Source: Planctomycetaceae bacterium
Lineage (GTDB): Bacteria > Planctomycetota > Planctomycetia > Pirellulales > Pirellulaceae
Direction: 5' to 3'
DNA length: 64,000 bases
NCBI GenBank assembly: GCA_021298315.1
Contig: JAJTFC010000009.1
Span: forward strand, 1 to 64,000
A program made the position numbers and the translations under genes. Under the pieces are notes generated by a model. That model was not told the DNA's origin. It did no database searches and worked only from the letters and a program-made list of their open reading frames with translations. Every line of letters begins with the position of its first letter. Position 1 is the first letter of the stretch. This document shows positions 1 through 10,266 of the stretch, piece by piece.

Positions 1-380
1 CTGGCTGGCAGATGCTTTGCTGGCCGCAGGCCCAGTAACCCGACGTGTAAACGAGGGAGCACTGGAGTGATGCTTAATTGCATGAGTCGCCGTCAATGAT
101 AACTTTCGTACAATCGGTATCGCTTGTCATGTCGAGCGTGGAGTGCGATGCAGTGCCGTGTACTGACGCTGCCTCCCTTACGGTTCGGGTTACTGGCAGG
201 CAGATGCTTCGCTGGCCGCAGGCCCAGTAACCCGACGTGTAAACGAGGGAGCACTGGAGTGATGCTTGATTGCATGAGTCGCCGTCAATGATCTCTTTCG
301 CACAATCGGTATCTCTTGTCATGTCGAGCGTGGCATTCGATGCTGTGCCGTGTGCTGACGCTGCCTCCCTTACGGTTCGA
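1..380. repeat. Tandem repeat, period 192 bp, about 2 copies in window, with internal inverted repeats
   Basis: 'GGCAGATGCTTYGCTGGCCGCAGGCCCAGTAACCCGACGTGTAAACGAGGGAGCACTGGAGTGATGCTT...' starts near 1 and again near 193; copies nearly identical. CCAGTAACCCGACGTGTAAACGAGGGAG (32-59) is mirrored by CTCCCTTACGGTTCGGGTTACTGG (173-196). Confidence 0.9.
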
Positions 381-381
381 C

Positions 382-1020
382 CTACGGGGAGTCGAGTTCG
401 GCGATGCGCTCGCTGTCGGCTTGCTTGGCGATCAAGCTTTTGGTCCGTTGGATGAAGTCCGATTTATAATTGGCCACTTGCTGCTCGCTGAGCTCAAGGG
501 CTTGGGCGGTCTCTTTGTTGCTCATCCCTAGCACGATGAGCATCTCGAGACACTTGAGCTTTTGGTAATCCCCCTTTTGCCGCCACTTGGAAATCTGATC
601 CTCAAGAGCCTGACAAAGCACCGACTCCTCGCGATCTTTTTGCTCGGCAGAGCGTGCAATACTGCTGGCTTGCCGGCCACCCGAAGGCAATCGCTGGATA
701 GCATCGCTGGAATTCTCAGAGGTTACTAGCTGGGTCGCGTATCGCCGGCCTTCTCGACGCAAATGGTCGGTCAATTTGTAGGCCGCAATCGAAAAAAGAT
801 AGCTCTCAAGTGGCCGAGAGCAGTCAAAGTTCGGCAAGCTGTTAAGAAATCCAATAAAGGTCTCTTGGACGATGTCTTCGGCATGAGCTCGATCAGCAAG
901 TCGAGTACCAACATAGGCCAACAACCGCCCTTCGAAGCGGTCGATGAAGTCCTGCCAAGCTTGGGTGTCTCCCCTGCGAATGCTTTCGACGAGAAGCTGA
1001 TCGATCTGTGGTTGGCTCAT
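382..1020 (-). CDS. RNA polymerase sigma factor, ECF/sigma-70 family
   Basis: MSQPQIDQLLVESIRRGDTQAWQDFIDRFEGRLLAYVGTRLADRAHAEDIVQETFIGFLNSL...; sigma-70 region 2 and region 4-like C-terminus. Confidence 0.85.
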   Translation of the reverse strand: MSQPQIDQLLVESIRRGDTQAWQDFIDRFEGRLLAYVGTRLADRAHAEDIVQETFIGFLNSLPNFDCSRPLESYLFSIAAYKLTDHLRREGRRYATQLVTSENSSDAIQRLPSGGRQASSIARSAEQKDREESVLCQALEDQISKWRQKGDYQKLKCLEMLIVLGMSNKETAQALELSEQQVANYKSDFIQRTKSLIAKQADSERIAELDSP

Positions 1021-1029
1021 GGAACTGGG

Positions 1030-2004
1030 TTATCCTACGCGCCTCTTGGATCGCTTGGCTAACAAGCCTGAGATCCCCGATGCGCTGGCCAGAAGCATCA
1101 GTGCCGAGACGGCAGACCCGCTTAGCCACTGAACGCGTTTGGCTGTCACCGAATCGCGCTCCCATCGCTGGATCTGTTGGATCTGATCTGGGCCGATGTG
1201 AACCAAGCGAAACAGTTGATAGTACGTCCCACTGGGACGATCCAAGACCAATTCGTACTCGGTGTTGGGCCTGAGGAGTTTGCTATTGAGGTATTCGGGC
1301 GTTAGTTGATCGATTTCCGAGGCCTTGGCATGCGAGAGTATATAATCATCGAGAACCTTGCGAACCAACTCGGCCATCTGCTGATCCATCGACTCGCGGC
1401 ACTCTTGAGTTGACGACTCGACAGAACTTTCAATCGCGACCCGAACGACCTCCTGATCGACAACCCGATCCTTGACCCAAGCCGGGGTGGTGCTGTCCCA
1501 GATCGGCGAGTCGAACTGCTTTGTACTGGAATCGATCTCCGCAACGGGTTTGACTGGCTTCTTGGGACTTGGTTTGCCATTCGATAGAATCGGGTTAGGG
1601 ATCGCCGATGCAGGCAGGAAATCGGCAAACGCTTCTCGCATGGCTCTTTTGACTTCGCGATTGATCTCTTCTTCGGAAGCATTCGGATCGAGCTTCGAGG
1701 AGATCGAGTCGAGTTTATCGGCCATCTGTTGGAGCGAGCGAGTCATCCAAGAGAGCGATTGCCGTGCAGCATCGTAGGAGTCTTGGGTGTCGCCTTGTTC
1801 TTGCACATTGGCCTTATCCTCCGAGCCCGCGACAGATCCAGCGATTGCTGGCTCTTGTTCGGAAGGCTTGCGTTTCCCAATTTCTTGAGCGATCGCAATC
1901 CCGCAGATCAGGCCAAGGGAAAGCCTGAGGATCGCATTGGTTGCGATTCGACTGATCAAAGCTTTATTTAGCATCCGCGAACTCTCCGGTTTAAGTTCAT
2001 GCAT
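1030..2004 (-). CDS. Hypothetical exported/membrane-anchored protein with C-terminal TM segment
   Basis: Long ORF between kinase and sigma gene; N-terminal hydrophobic segment, C-terminal 'WLSGSAVSALMLLASASGISGLLAKRSKRR'; start overlaps the kinase stop (1997-2004). Confidence 0.7.
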   Translation of the reverse strand: MHELKPESSRMLNKALISRIATNAILRLSLGLICGIAIAQEIGKRKPSEQEPAIAGSVAGSEDKANVQEQGDTQDSYDAARQSLSWMTRSLQQMADKLDSISSKLDPNASEEEINREVKRAMREAFADFLPASAIPNPILSNGKPSPKKPVKPVAEIDSSTKQFDSPIWDSTTPAWVKDRVVDQEVVRVAIESSVESSTQECRESMDQQMAELVRKVLDDYILSHAKASEIDQLTPEYLNSKLLRPNTEYELVLDRPSGTYYQLFRLVHIGPDQIQQIQRWERDSVTAKRVQWLSGSAVSALMLLASASGISGLLAKRSKRRVG

Positions 2005-4285
2005 TATTGCCTCGGTGTCGAGCTTGAGCTAGTTGAGGATGCCCCAATTGAGGCTCAGACGGGTCGATCCATGGGGATGCGATTTGAACCGAAAGGGATG
2101 TAATGCCTGCCATCCACAAGCACCAGGGGCTTGGGAAAAAGAAAAACGCTTGCACCAACCCTGCCATGAGCATGCTCCAAACGACCGCCCAGAGTGAGAA
2201 TTTTTTCTTGCGAAGCGAGTCGGATTGTCGCCACCAGCGTACGACCCACATCAATCCTGCAAAGTAGGCCATGTGACCTGCGAGATTAGGCATTCGATCC
2301 TGGTCGTAGAAACCCTTCAAAACCCGGTTGAAGTCTCCATCGAAAACCTTGGCGTTGAAGTCAGCTTCGGGGTTCAGGATCGAAGTCCATGGAATAAGCA
2401 AAAACTCGCTTAGCTGAAAGCTGATCGCACCAAGGATCAATCCTGCGACCATCATTGCGAATCGAAAGGCGATCGAATCTTCGTTCCTAGACTCCCAACG
2501 CCGCGCAAAGGTCACGACGACCCAACTGCAAAGGATCGACATCGAGCCGAGCCAAGCGATCGCACCGAGGGCTTGGGAGTTCCACGCCCCGCTCGAACTT
2601 GATAAATAACCGTTCGATACGGCGATGAATCCTCCGGCGATCGAGGCGACGGCGGCCATCAAGCCCGAGAAGGTCATCGACTGAAGCCACGGGTGGATCA
2701 CGTTCCAAAAATCCCGGTGCGCAAGAACCGCTTGCTGCTGGGCCTTCCAAACACGTTTGGCCTCTTTGGCCGAGACCGGTAGACGTGCTTTGACGGTTTC
2801 AGCGATTGGAGCAGAACGGATCGTCGCCGTTGGGTACTCGGCTGTTTCCTGCAATGAGTTAGGGTTAACCGATGCGAACTTTGGCGAGCCTGGGATGTCC
2901 TCGGCTGTCACGTGGCCGAAAAACCAAAGGCAGTAGTACACGGCATAGGCGCCCAGAGCGTATCCCAAGACGACTGAAGCTCCAGGGATCGACAAGATAG
3001 CCACGATAGCAATCATAGCTAGGATCCAGTTTCCAGATTCCTGTTTCGAAGAAAGGCCGATCGATCGCATCAAGCTACTGAGTCCGCCTCGAAGTTGCTG
3101 ATAGATCGGTTCGCGTTCGAGCATCGCTCGATGCCCATCGATACCGATCGTAAAGAAAGCGTTTAGCCGTTCGCCTGAAGTCAACGCTTTGCCGGCGACT
3201 CGATTCGCAGTAGCCTTGGCCGTCTGTGTTGCTGTGGCCTTCGAGTTTACCCGAGCAGTCCCATGGGTGGATGGCTTTGCTAACACGGGGCTGTTTTGGA
3301 CAAGCGGTGCGACAAAGCCTGCTGCGGTCAATTCGTATCCGAGGTCATGGAGCAGTTCTCTGCCATCGCGATATCGAGCGTTTGGATCCTTGGCCAGAGA
3401 CTTGCCGATCACGTGAGCAAGATTCGTCGGCAGCATCGAAAGATCTGGATCGGCAGTGAGGTGTTTGAGCAAGATCTCTTGGGTGCTCTCGCCATCGAAT
3501 GGGACTGTGCCGGTGAGCATTTCGTAGAGGATGATCCCTAGCGAATAGATATCGATCTCTTTGCCGTACTCCCCTTTTCCGATTTCGGGAGCCATGTAGT
3601 GAAAGGTGCCAACGCTTTCGGTTTGGCCTGCCCGGCGCGAAGCGCTGATGTACTTCGAGAGTCCATAGTCTCCGATTTTTGCCAACCCCTTTTCGAGGAA
3701 AATATTCGCAGGTTTTAAATCGCGGTGAACGATCCCCTGATCGTGCAGATAGGTCATTCCTGCGACGATCTGCGCGAAGACGGGTAAAACTCTTTCGGGT
3801 TTGCCTAGTTCAAACGAGTGGATAGGCCCGAGGGCAGGATCGGAGCTTCGATCCAAGTGATCCCGAAGCGACTGGCCTTCGATAAACTCCATGACAATCC
3901 AGCCTTGCTGGTCTTCGTCATAGCGAATATCGTAGATGGCAACGAGATTGGGGTGCCTAAGGTTCAAGCAGTGGCGAACCCCTCGCATCTCGACATCCAA
4001 ATTCTTTTGGATTCGTTTCAAGGCGACTTCTTTGCCTGAGTCGCTCTCGGCAAAATAGACCTCTCCAAAACCTCCAACTCCGATGCCTCGACGGATGGCG
4101 TAGCCTTCCAGAGGTCTGTCTCCGTTGGCGTATTGAAATTTCATCGAAGCACCTTGGCGTTCCACAGCGGTTTTAAAGGTCAAAGGGCTCGATGGGCGGA
4201 AAAGTTTCTTGGTGAACATCATTTTGGTCGATTGGGACAGTGTGTCGAGTGCTCTGCGGGCACATTGACAACCTGTGCTTAACAA
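1997..4285 (-). CDS. Serine/threonine protein kinase with C-terminal polytopic membrane region
   Basis: GIGVGGFGEVYFAES (P-loop), HRDLKPANIF, DYG in place of DFG, APE motif; several hydrophobic segments at C-terminus. True start may be internal (MKFQYANGDRPLEGY...). Confidence 0.9.
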   Translation of the reverse strand: MLSTGCQCARRALDTLSQSTKMMFTKKLFRPSSPLTFKTAVERQGASMKFQYANGDRPLEGYAIRRGIGVGGFGEVYFAESDSGKEVALKRIQKNLDVEMRGVRHCLNLRHPNLVAIYDIRYDEDQQGWIVMEFIEGQSLRDHLDRSSDPALGPIHSFELGKPERVLPVFAQIVAGMTYLHDQGIVHRDLKPANIFLEKGLAKIGDYGLSKYISASRRAGQTESVGTFHYMAPEIGKGEYGKEIDIYSLGIILYEMLTGTVPFDGESTQEILLKHLTADPDLSMLPTNLAHVIGKSLAKDPNARYRDGRELLHDLGYELTAAGFVAPLVQNSPVLAKPSTHGTARVNSKATATQTAKATANRVAGKALTSGERLNAFFTIGIDGHRAMLEREPIYQQLRGGLSSLMRSIGLSSKQESGNWILAMIAIVAILSIPGASVVLGYALGAYAVYYCLWFFGHVTAEDIPGSPKFASVNPNSLQETAEYPTATIRSAPIAETVKARLPVSAKEAKRVWKAQQQAVLAHRDFWNVIHPWLQSMTFSGLMAAVASIAGGFIAVSNGYLSSSSGAWNSQALGAIAWLGSMSILCSWVVVTFARRWESRNEDSIAFRFAMMVAGLILGAISFQLSEFLLIPWTSILNPEADFNAKVFDGDFNRVLKGFYDQDRMPNLAGHMAYFAGLMWVVRWWRQSDSLRKKKFSLWAVVWSMLMAGLVQAFFFFPSPWCLWMAGITSLSVQIASPWIDPSEPQLGHPQLAQARHRGNNA

Positions 4286-4307
4286 AACGAATCGAGAAAA
4301 CAGACTT

Positions 4308-4958
4308 TTAACAGTCCGTCAGCGTCCAACTGGCCACGTCGGATTGGACTCTTAGGCCAGTTTCCAGCTTAAACGGGGCGCTTACCGGAATATCGCCCAG
4401 GCTCAGGCCCGGGCAGTCGACCCCTTTGCACATCCAACCTTCGCCTTGCCGAAACCAAAGGAATCGGCCTTTCCAGTCGATCCCTCGAGGGGGAAGGCAG
4501 ACCACATGCGAATCGGGATTTGGGCCCAGGATGCAGCTATCCCCTAAAAGGATTGCCGCACTGAGAACCGGCTGCCAACGATGGCTCGATAGCAGTTCGA
4601 TCCTGGCCGTGCCGCTCAGGAGCGTCGGTCGGATGTACCTCAGCTCCACTCGATCTGCGATCCGCAAGATCGATCCAGATCTTAGGATCGCAGGTCGCTG
4701 GAGAATCTGACCGTCGATGCTCGTGGCTTGAAACGCTTGGATCAGATGATCCTCTCCCTTGCGGCGGATGATGCAGGCTTTTCGGCTGATATCCCCACGG
4801 ATCGCCAGATCGACATCATTCCCTGGAAACGCTTGTCCAATCGAGACTTCGTCCGAGTCGCACATTGCAAAGCTTCCGACACCGTCGATCCAGAGTATCT
4901 TGGGTTTGGGCATCGGTTGCGATTGAAATGGTTTTTGGAACAAGAATATACGGTTCAT
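4308..4958 (-). CDS. FHA-domain-like protein
   Basis: 216 aa; 'DEVSIGQAFPGNDVDLAIRGDISRKACIIRRKGEDHLIQAF...' resembles the FHA core; adjacent to Ser/Thr kinase. Confidence 0.6.
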   Translation of the reverse strand: MNRIFLFQKPFQSQPMPKPKILWIDGVGSFAMCDSDEVSIGQAFPGNDVDLAIRGDISRKACIIRRKGEDHLIQAFQATSIDGQILQRPAILRSGSILRIADRVELRYIRPTLLSGTARIELLSSHRWQPVLSAAILLGDSCILGPNPDSHVVCLPPRGIDWKGRFLWFRQGEGWMCKGVDCPGLSLGDIPVSAPFKLETGLRVQSDVASWTLTDC

Positions 4959-5011
4959 GATGAAGCCAAAAGGTCGATCCGTCTAGGGTTCTTGCCGGCG
5001 AGGGCTTTTAG

Positions 5012-5263
5012 GGTCCTTCAGGTATTTTAGTGGGTAGCAGCTCGGCTTTCTCGTACTCATCGTCGCGGTACTCGTACTCGAAAACACCTGAATCGATTCC
5101 AGTCGATCACCTTTTTAGGGAAGCTGGAACCCCAGGTTTTGGGCCGTATGTCAATGGCATCTCAATACTTCTCTTCGAGTACGAGTACCGTTTCACTGAG
5201 TACGCGTACGAGTACGAAAAGAACCTGCGGTATGAATTGCCAGCCACGATAATGCCCGATGGA
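5012..5263 (+). repeat. 252-bp interspersed element, copy 1 (GTACTC/GAGTAC hexamers with 17-bp inverted arms)
   Basis: CGGTACTCGTACTCGAA at 5066-5082 and its exact reverse complement at 5174-5190; full-length homologue in opposite orientation at 60763-61014. Confidence 0.9.
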
Positions 5264-5269
5264 CCGCTT

Positions 5270-6091
5270 TTACAGAGGGCTCTTTGCCAAGTGTTCCAAC
5301 TCCGAGTTGGTTTGCGATCCGGAGCGATCCTCTTGGAAGTACTCGGAGATCTTCTCGATCAGCTCTTGGGGTTCGACGGTCGGTTCGACCGGGACCGAGC
5401 CGATTTCATCGATACCATTTGAGAGCTTTTCAGCAACATCGATTCGTGTGGCGATTTCATCGAGGGCTTGGCGGACTTGGCCGATGGCTCCATCGTCGAC
5501 AGCAAACTTGCTACCGGCCTGGGCCACCTCGACCATCGTCAATCGAGCTTGCAAATTCTCGACTTGGACCTCCAGTTCCCGCTTGGCTGCGAGCATTTCG
5601 TCGAGTTTGCGTCGAGCTGCGACGAGGTTTCGCTCGCGAGCATCGAGGATTTTCACCAGCTTTTCCGAGGTCGCTTCGAGTGTTTGATGGTGCTTGAAGC
5701 GATCGGCTAAATCCTGACGAACTTGCTCGGCGCTGTACTTTTTGCCTTGGTAGGTCACGTAAGTCACACCGCTTTGGAGATCATCCTTGAGCTTGAGGAT
5801 CGCGTCTTTGGACTTGGTCACCGAGGTCCGCTTGGTAGAAACCTCCCGTTGCAATTTGGCAACTTCAACCTCTTCGCGTGCGATGAGCTTAAGGTTGCTT
5901 GCGATCTCGGGCTTCAGATCCGAGATCAATTCTCGGGCTCGCTTGATCTCGACTTCGATGGGGATTTGATCCTTGACCGAGTCCCTTAAGGTGTGGACAC
6001 CTGTTTTGAGATAGCTGTAAGCCGAGGTACCTAGTAGCAAGCCCCCTGCGGCGATTGTCAGCACCGAACCGAACAAAATTTTCTTGAGCAT
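5270..6091 (-). CDS. Membrane-anchored coiled-coil protein, hypothetical
   Basis: MLKKILFGSVLTIAAGGLLLGTSAYSYLK... (N-terminal TM) followed by long heptad-rich region; start chosen at internal ATG of the 5270..6202 ORF. Confidence 0.7.
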   Translation of the reverse strand: MLKKILFGSVLTIAAGGLLLGTSAYSYLKTGVHTLRDSVKDQIPIEVEIKRARELISDLKPEIASNLKLIAREEVEVAKLQREVSTKRTSVTKSKDAILKLKDDLQSGVTYVTYQGKKYSAEQVRQDLADRFKHHQTLEATSEKLVKILDARERNLVAARRKLDEMLAAKRELEVQVENLQARLTMVEVAQAGSKFAVDDGAIGQVRQALDEIATRIDVAEKLSNGIDEIGSVPVEPTVEPQELIEKISEYFQEDRSGSQTNSELEHLAKSPL

Positions 6092-6382
6092 TTCGATAAC
6101 CCTTTGTGAAAAAAAACCGTGTAGCAACCCGGGATTGGGGACCCCAAACGTGCGGAAAACCTTACAAATCGCTGCGTCGAAAAACGCAGGCCTAAGGTGC
6201 ATTTCGCACGGCTTCTGAAAATCTTGTCCTCTTGGAATTATTTTCTTGGATTCCAGAATTGCCCTGGAAGCCTATCGGCGGTTGACAGTTGGGCGACTTG
6301 TCGCCAACCTACTGTTAGCCAGCCTGTAATCTGTGTCTTAAAGAGTCGCTTTTTGCTCCCCAAAACCTCGGATTTAGTCTTG

Positions 6383-6787
6383 ATGAACCAGACGCTTGAT
6401 CAACGAGAAACGGACTTGCTCGCATCGAATGTTGCCGCTGTAGATGACTGGTTCGAAGCTGCTTTGCAGACTTCAACGGCATCTGCCTTGCCGATGCGTC
6501 CGCCGGTTCGAAGTTCTTGGGGTGACGACGAGGACGAGGCCGACGAGGATGATCTGCCCGAGGAAGCCGCTCCGGAGCGAGAGGACGACGAACCAGATCC
6601 TTTCGACGATTTTGACGAAGAGGATTTCGATGACGACTTTGATGACGATTTCGAGGAAGAACTCGAAGATGAATATCAAATCGAACCAGCCGATGACGGT
6701 ATGCTCGAAGGTCACCCTGACGCAGAAGACAACGACGAGGAGCTGGACGAAGATGGAAATCCGATCGAGTTCCCAGACGATGAGTGA
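6383..6787 (+). CDS. Small, extremely acidic Asp/Glu-rich protein, hypothetical
   Basis: MNQTLDQRETDLLASNVAAVDDWFEA... then runs such as DDFDEEDFDDDFDDDFEEELEDEY; ends 4 bp before ileS start. Confidence 0.6.
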   Translation: MNQTLDQRETDLLASNVAAVDDWFEAALQTSTASALPMRPPVRSSWGDDEDEADEDDLPEEAAPEREDDEPDPFDDFDEEDFDDDFDDDFEEELEDEYQIEPADDGMLEGHPDAEDNDEELDEDGNPIEFPDDE

Positions 6788-6790
6788 TCG

Positions 6791-9700
6791 ATGTTTCGAG
6801 CTGTAAAGACCGACGTAAAGTTTCCCAATCAAGAAGAATCGATTCTCAAGTTCTGGAAAGACAACGACATTTACAAAAAGTCGTTGTTGCTAAGGCACGG
6901 GTCGAAGCCGTTTGTTTTCTTTGAAGGCCCACCGACGGCCAACGGCTTGCCACACCCGGGGCATTGCCTCACGCGCGCCATCAAAGATCTTTTTCCACGC
7001 TACCGCACCATGCGAGGCTACTTGTGCAATCGCAAGGCGGGCTGGGATACTCACGGTTTGCCAGTCGAGGTTGAAGTCTGCAAGGAACTCGGCATCCATT
7101 CGAAAGAAGAGATCGAGGCCTTTGGAGTCGAACCGTTCATCGCTAAATGCCAACAAAGCGTATGGCGTTACATGCGAGAATGGGAAAGAGTCACCGAGCG
7201 ACTCGGGTTTTGGATCGATCTTTCCGAAGCCTATGTCACTTACCATCAGAGCTTCGTTGAAAGCGTCTGGTGGTCGCTCAAGAACCTCTTTGATCGAGGC
7301 TTGCTCTACCGAGGACATAAGATCGTTTGGTGGTGGGCCCAAGGGGGTACGGCACTAAGCAGCGGCGAGGTGGGACAAGGTTACCGCGAAGTGGCCGATC
7401 CGAGCGTCTATGTTCGCTTTCCACTGGTCGATGAGCCCAATACTTCGCTGGTCGTTTGGACCACGACTCCTTGGACGCTGCCGTCGAACCAGTTTGCTGC
7501 GGTTCACGAGGGGATCAAGTACGCTTACTGCAGAGATCCTGAATCCAAGGATACCCTCATCGTTGCGGCCGATCTGGTTCAAACGCTCGGGGAAAAGATC
7601 AAGCGGGAGCTTACGGTCTTAAAGACTGTCTCCGGTAGCGAGTTGGTCGGGCGTCGCTATGTTCCTCCCTTCGATTACTACTATTCCAAAATGGGGATGC
7701 AACTTGGTAGCTTGCTCGCAGGCGGCGAGCAACATACCCAGTGGCGCGTGGTGCACGCAGACTTTGTGACGATCGATTCAGGTACGGGTATTGTCCACCT
7801 TGCCCCTGCCTTTGGCGAAGTCGACTATGAGGTGCTCATGGCTCAAAAGGCTATCTTTGCCCAAGGCCAAGGCCCAGGACTGATTTGCGCTGTCGGCCCC
7901 GATGGGAAATTCACTTCCGATGCCCCTGATTATCAAGGCGTTTGGGTCAAAGATGCGGATCGACCCATCAGCCGATCGCTTCGGGAACGGGGACTCTTGT
8001 GGCATCAAGAGCAGTACGTTCACGATTATCCGTTTTGCTGGCGTGCGAGCGAAGATCCACTGATTCAATACCCGCGTGAAAGCTGGTTTATTCGAACGAC
8101 CGCCTTTCGCGACGCGATGCTCGAAAACAATTCCAAGATCGGTTGGTTGCCCGAGCACATCGGGCCGGGACGATTCGGCAACTTCCTCGAATCGAATGTC
8201 GATTGGGCTTTGTCTCGCGAACGCTATTGGGGAACACCTCTGCCGGTTTGGGTTTGCCAAGCGACCGGCAAGATGGAGTCGATCGGTTCCTATGAAGAGT
8301 TGTTGGCCAAGCCAGGGGTTCAGGGGACGGAAGTCTGGTTGCGTGCCAAGGAGGCCAATCCTGAATTGGCCGAAGACCTGAAAGTTCACAAGCCCTACAT
8401 CGACGCGGTGACTTACCAGTCCCCTTTTGCATCTGGGGCTAGGATGCAAAGAGTCTCTGAGGTTATCGACTGCTGGTACGACAGCGGTGCGATGCCGTTT
8501 GCGCAATGGGGCTATCCACATACAGGCAAAGAGCAATTCGAGTCCCAGTTCCCTGCGGACTTTATCAGCGAAGCGATCGACCAGACCCGAGGTTGGTTCT
8601 ACTCCCAACTGGCGATCAGCACGATGCTCTTTGGCAAGCAACCGGAGTATCCACATCCCTTTAAGAACTGCATTGTGCTAGGGTTGATGCTGGCCGAATG
8701 GTACGAGAGCAAGGATGGCAAGCAGCGATTTTTAACTGAAGAGGACGCTCGGGGTGCTCTGGGTGGGGACTTTGTTCAGAAGACCGGCAAGATGAGCAAG
8801 CAACTGAGGAACTACCGAAGTCCTCAGGAAATTTTCGATCGCTATGGGGCCGACGCGCTGCGTTGGTATCTGTTTGCAAACCAAGCACCTTGGAACTCGA
8901 TCCTCTACTCCGAGAGGGCGATTCGCGACAGCATTCCTGAGTTCATGCTGCGGCTATGGAACGTCTTTAGTTTCTTCACGATCTACGCAGAGATCGACGG
9001 TTTCGCGGGGCCTTCGGAGATCCAAGGCGGCTTGGATCAGTTGGATGCAAGCGAATTGGCCAGGGCCAAGACGTACCGTCCGGTGAGCGACCGCAGCGAA
9101 CTGGATCGCTGGATTTTAAGCGAGCTTGGAACCACATGCCGCGACGTTGTCGGCAAGATGGATCGCTACGATAGCTACGGGGCTTGCGAATCGCTTCACG
9201 CTTTTGTCGATGCGCTGAGCAATTGGTATGTGCGGCGGAATCGGGCTCGGTATTGGTCTTCGGATAAGCAGGATCAAGACAAGCTCGATGCGTACTGGAC
9301 ATTGTATGAGTGCTTGGTGGTGACTTCGAAGCTCATTGCTCCATTCACACCGTTTTTGGCTGAGGCTCTTTGGGGTCAATTGACCAGCGGTCTTGCAGGT
9401 GTTCGACAAAGTGTGCATCTGTGCGACTATCCCACAGGGGATTTTGCGGCTAGCGATGTGCTTCTCAACGAGCGCATGGGGCTTTTGCGACAGATCGCAT
9501 CGCTTGGACGCTCGGCTCGCATGGACTCGAAACTCAAAGTCAGGCAACCTCTCTCGCGAGTCGAAGTGACTTTGGCAAGCGACAGTCACATCGACTGGCT
9601 CGTCAGCCATGACGACATCGTCCGAGAAGAGCTCAATGTCAAAGAGATCCACTACACGAGCGGTTCGAGCCCTTTTGTCACTTATTCGGTACAGCCGAAT

Positions 9701-10243
9701 TTTCGCAATTTAGGACCACGGGTCGGGCCGTTGCTGCCCAAGCTCAAAGCGGCCCTTGGGGCTGCAAGCGGTGCAGAGCTCATGGATCAGATGAGTCGCA
9801 ACGGCAAGATCGTGCTTGCGATCGATGGCAAAGAACTACAACTCGATGGACAAGATATTCAGGTTCGGTTGAGCGCCAAAGAGGGGTGGGCTGCCGCCCA
9901 GGGTAAGTCCTGTGTTGTGGCCCTAAACACCGAGCTTACGCCTGAGTTGATCCGAGATGGTATCGCCAAAGATGCGATTCGCTTGATCCAGGATTTGCGC
10001 AAGCGTCGTCAGTGCAACTACACCGATCGGATCGCCATCAAGGTCTTTACCAAGAACTCTGAGTTGGCGCAGGCTCTTGAAGCCAATCGCCAACTGATCG
10101 CTTCCGAAACGCTCGCAAGCAATCTGGATGTTGTGGTTCTTTCGAGTGAATCGATCGAGGTAGGTGGCTCGCCCCAATGTGAGCTCACCGAGCTTGCCGA
10201 TGAGCAGATCGCCATCGAGCTTAAGGTGGTTGCTGGGGATTGA
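6791..10243 (+). CDS. ileS: Isoleucyl-tRNA synthetase
   Basis: 1150 aa; [16 protein letters not shown] (HIGH region), [30 protein letters not shown] (KMSKS region). Confidence 0.97.
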   Translation: MFRAVKTDVKFPNQEESILKFWKDNDIYKKSLLLRHGSKPFVFFEGPPTANGLPHPGHCLTRAIKDLFPRYRTMRGYLCNRKAGWDTHGLPVEVEVCKELGIHSKEEIEAFGVEPFIAKCQQSVWRYMREWERVTERLGFWIDLSEAYVTYHQSFVESVWWSLKNLFDRGLLYRGHKIVWWWAQGGTALSSGEVGQGYREVADPSVYVRFPLVDEPNTSLVVWTTTPWTLPSNQFAAVHEGIKYAYCRDPESKDTLIVAADLVQTLGEKIKRELTVLKTVSGSELVGRRYVPPFDYYYSKMGMQLGSLLAGGEQHTQWRVVHADFVTIDSGTGIVHLAPAFGEVDYEVLMAQKAIFAQGQGPGLICAVGPDGKFTSDAPDYQGVWVKDADRPISRSLRERGLLWHQEQYVHDYPFCWRASEDPLIQYPRESWFIRTTAFRDAMLENNSKIGWLPEHIGPGRFGNFLESNVDWALSRERYWGTPLPVWVCQATGKMESIGSYEELLAKPGVQGTEVWLRAKEANPELAEDLKVHKPYIDAVTYQSPFASGARMQRVSEVIDCWYDSGAMPFAQWGYPHTGKEQFESQFPADFISEAIDQTRGWFYSQLAISTMLFGKQPEYPHPFKNCIVLGLMLAEWYESKDGKQRFLTEEDARGALGGDFVQKTGKMSKQLRNYRSPQEIFDRYGADALRWYLFANQAPWNSILYSERAIRDSIPEFMLRLWNVFSFFTIYAEIDGFAGPSEIQGGLDQLDASELARAKTYRPVSDRSELDRWILSELGTTCRDVVGKMDRYDSYGACESLHAFVDALSNWYVRRNRARYWSSDKQDQDKLDAYWTLYECLVVTSKLIAPFTPFLAEALWGQLTSGLAGVRQSVHLCDYPTGDFAASDVLLNERMGLLRQIASLGRSARMDSKLKVRQPLSRVEVTLASDSHIDWLVSHDDIVREELNVKEIHYTSGSSPFVTYSVQPNFRNLGPRVGPLLPKLKAALGAASGAELMDQMSRNGKIVLAIDGKELQLDGQDIQVRLSAKEGWAAAQGKSCVVALNTELTPELIRDGIAKDAIRLIQDLRKRRQCNYTDRIAIKVFTKNSELAQALEANRQLIASETLASNLDVVVLSSESIEVGGSPQCELTELADEQIAIELKVVAGD

Positions 10244-10266
10244 ACAAGAAGCTCTGAGGGCCGAAA

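Noticed and set aside
5040-5220. GAGTAC/GTACTC hexamers as a CRISPR array
   Set aside because: Units are 6 bp with no regular unique spacers and no cas genes; inverted symmetry does not fit CRISPR.
5030-5422. 130-aa ORF with Tyr/Glu-rich repeats (FSYSSSRYSYSK...FEYEYRFTEY)
   Set aside because: It is the translation of the hexamer element and runs antisense into the coiled-coil gene. Changes between the two copies are mostly amino-acid-changing, which argues against a conserved peptide.
7778-8656. 292-aa minus-strand ORF inside ileS
   Set aside because: Overlaps ileS on the other strand with no recognisable domain.
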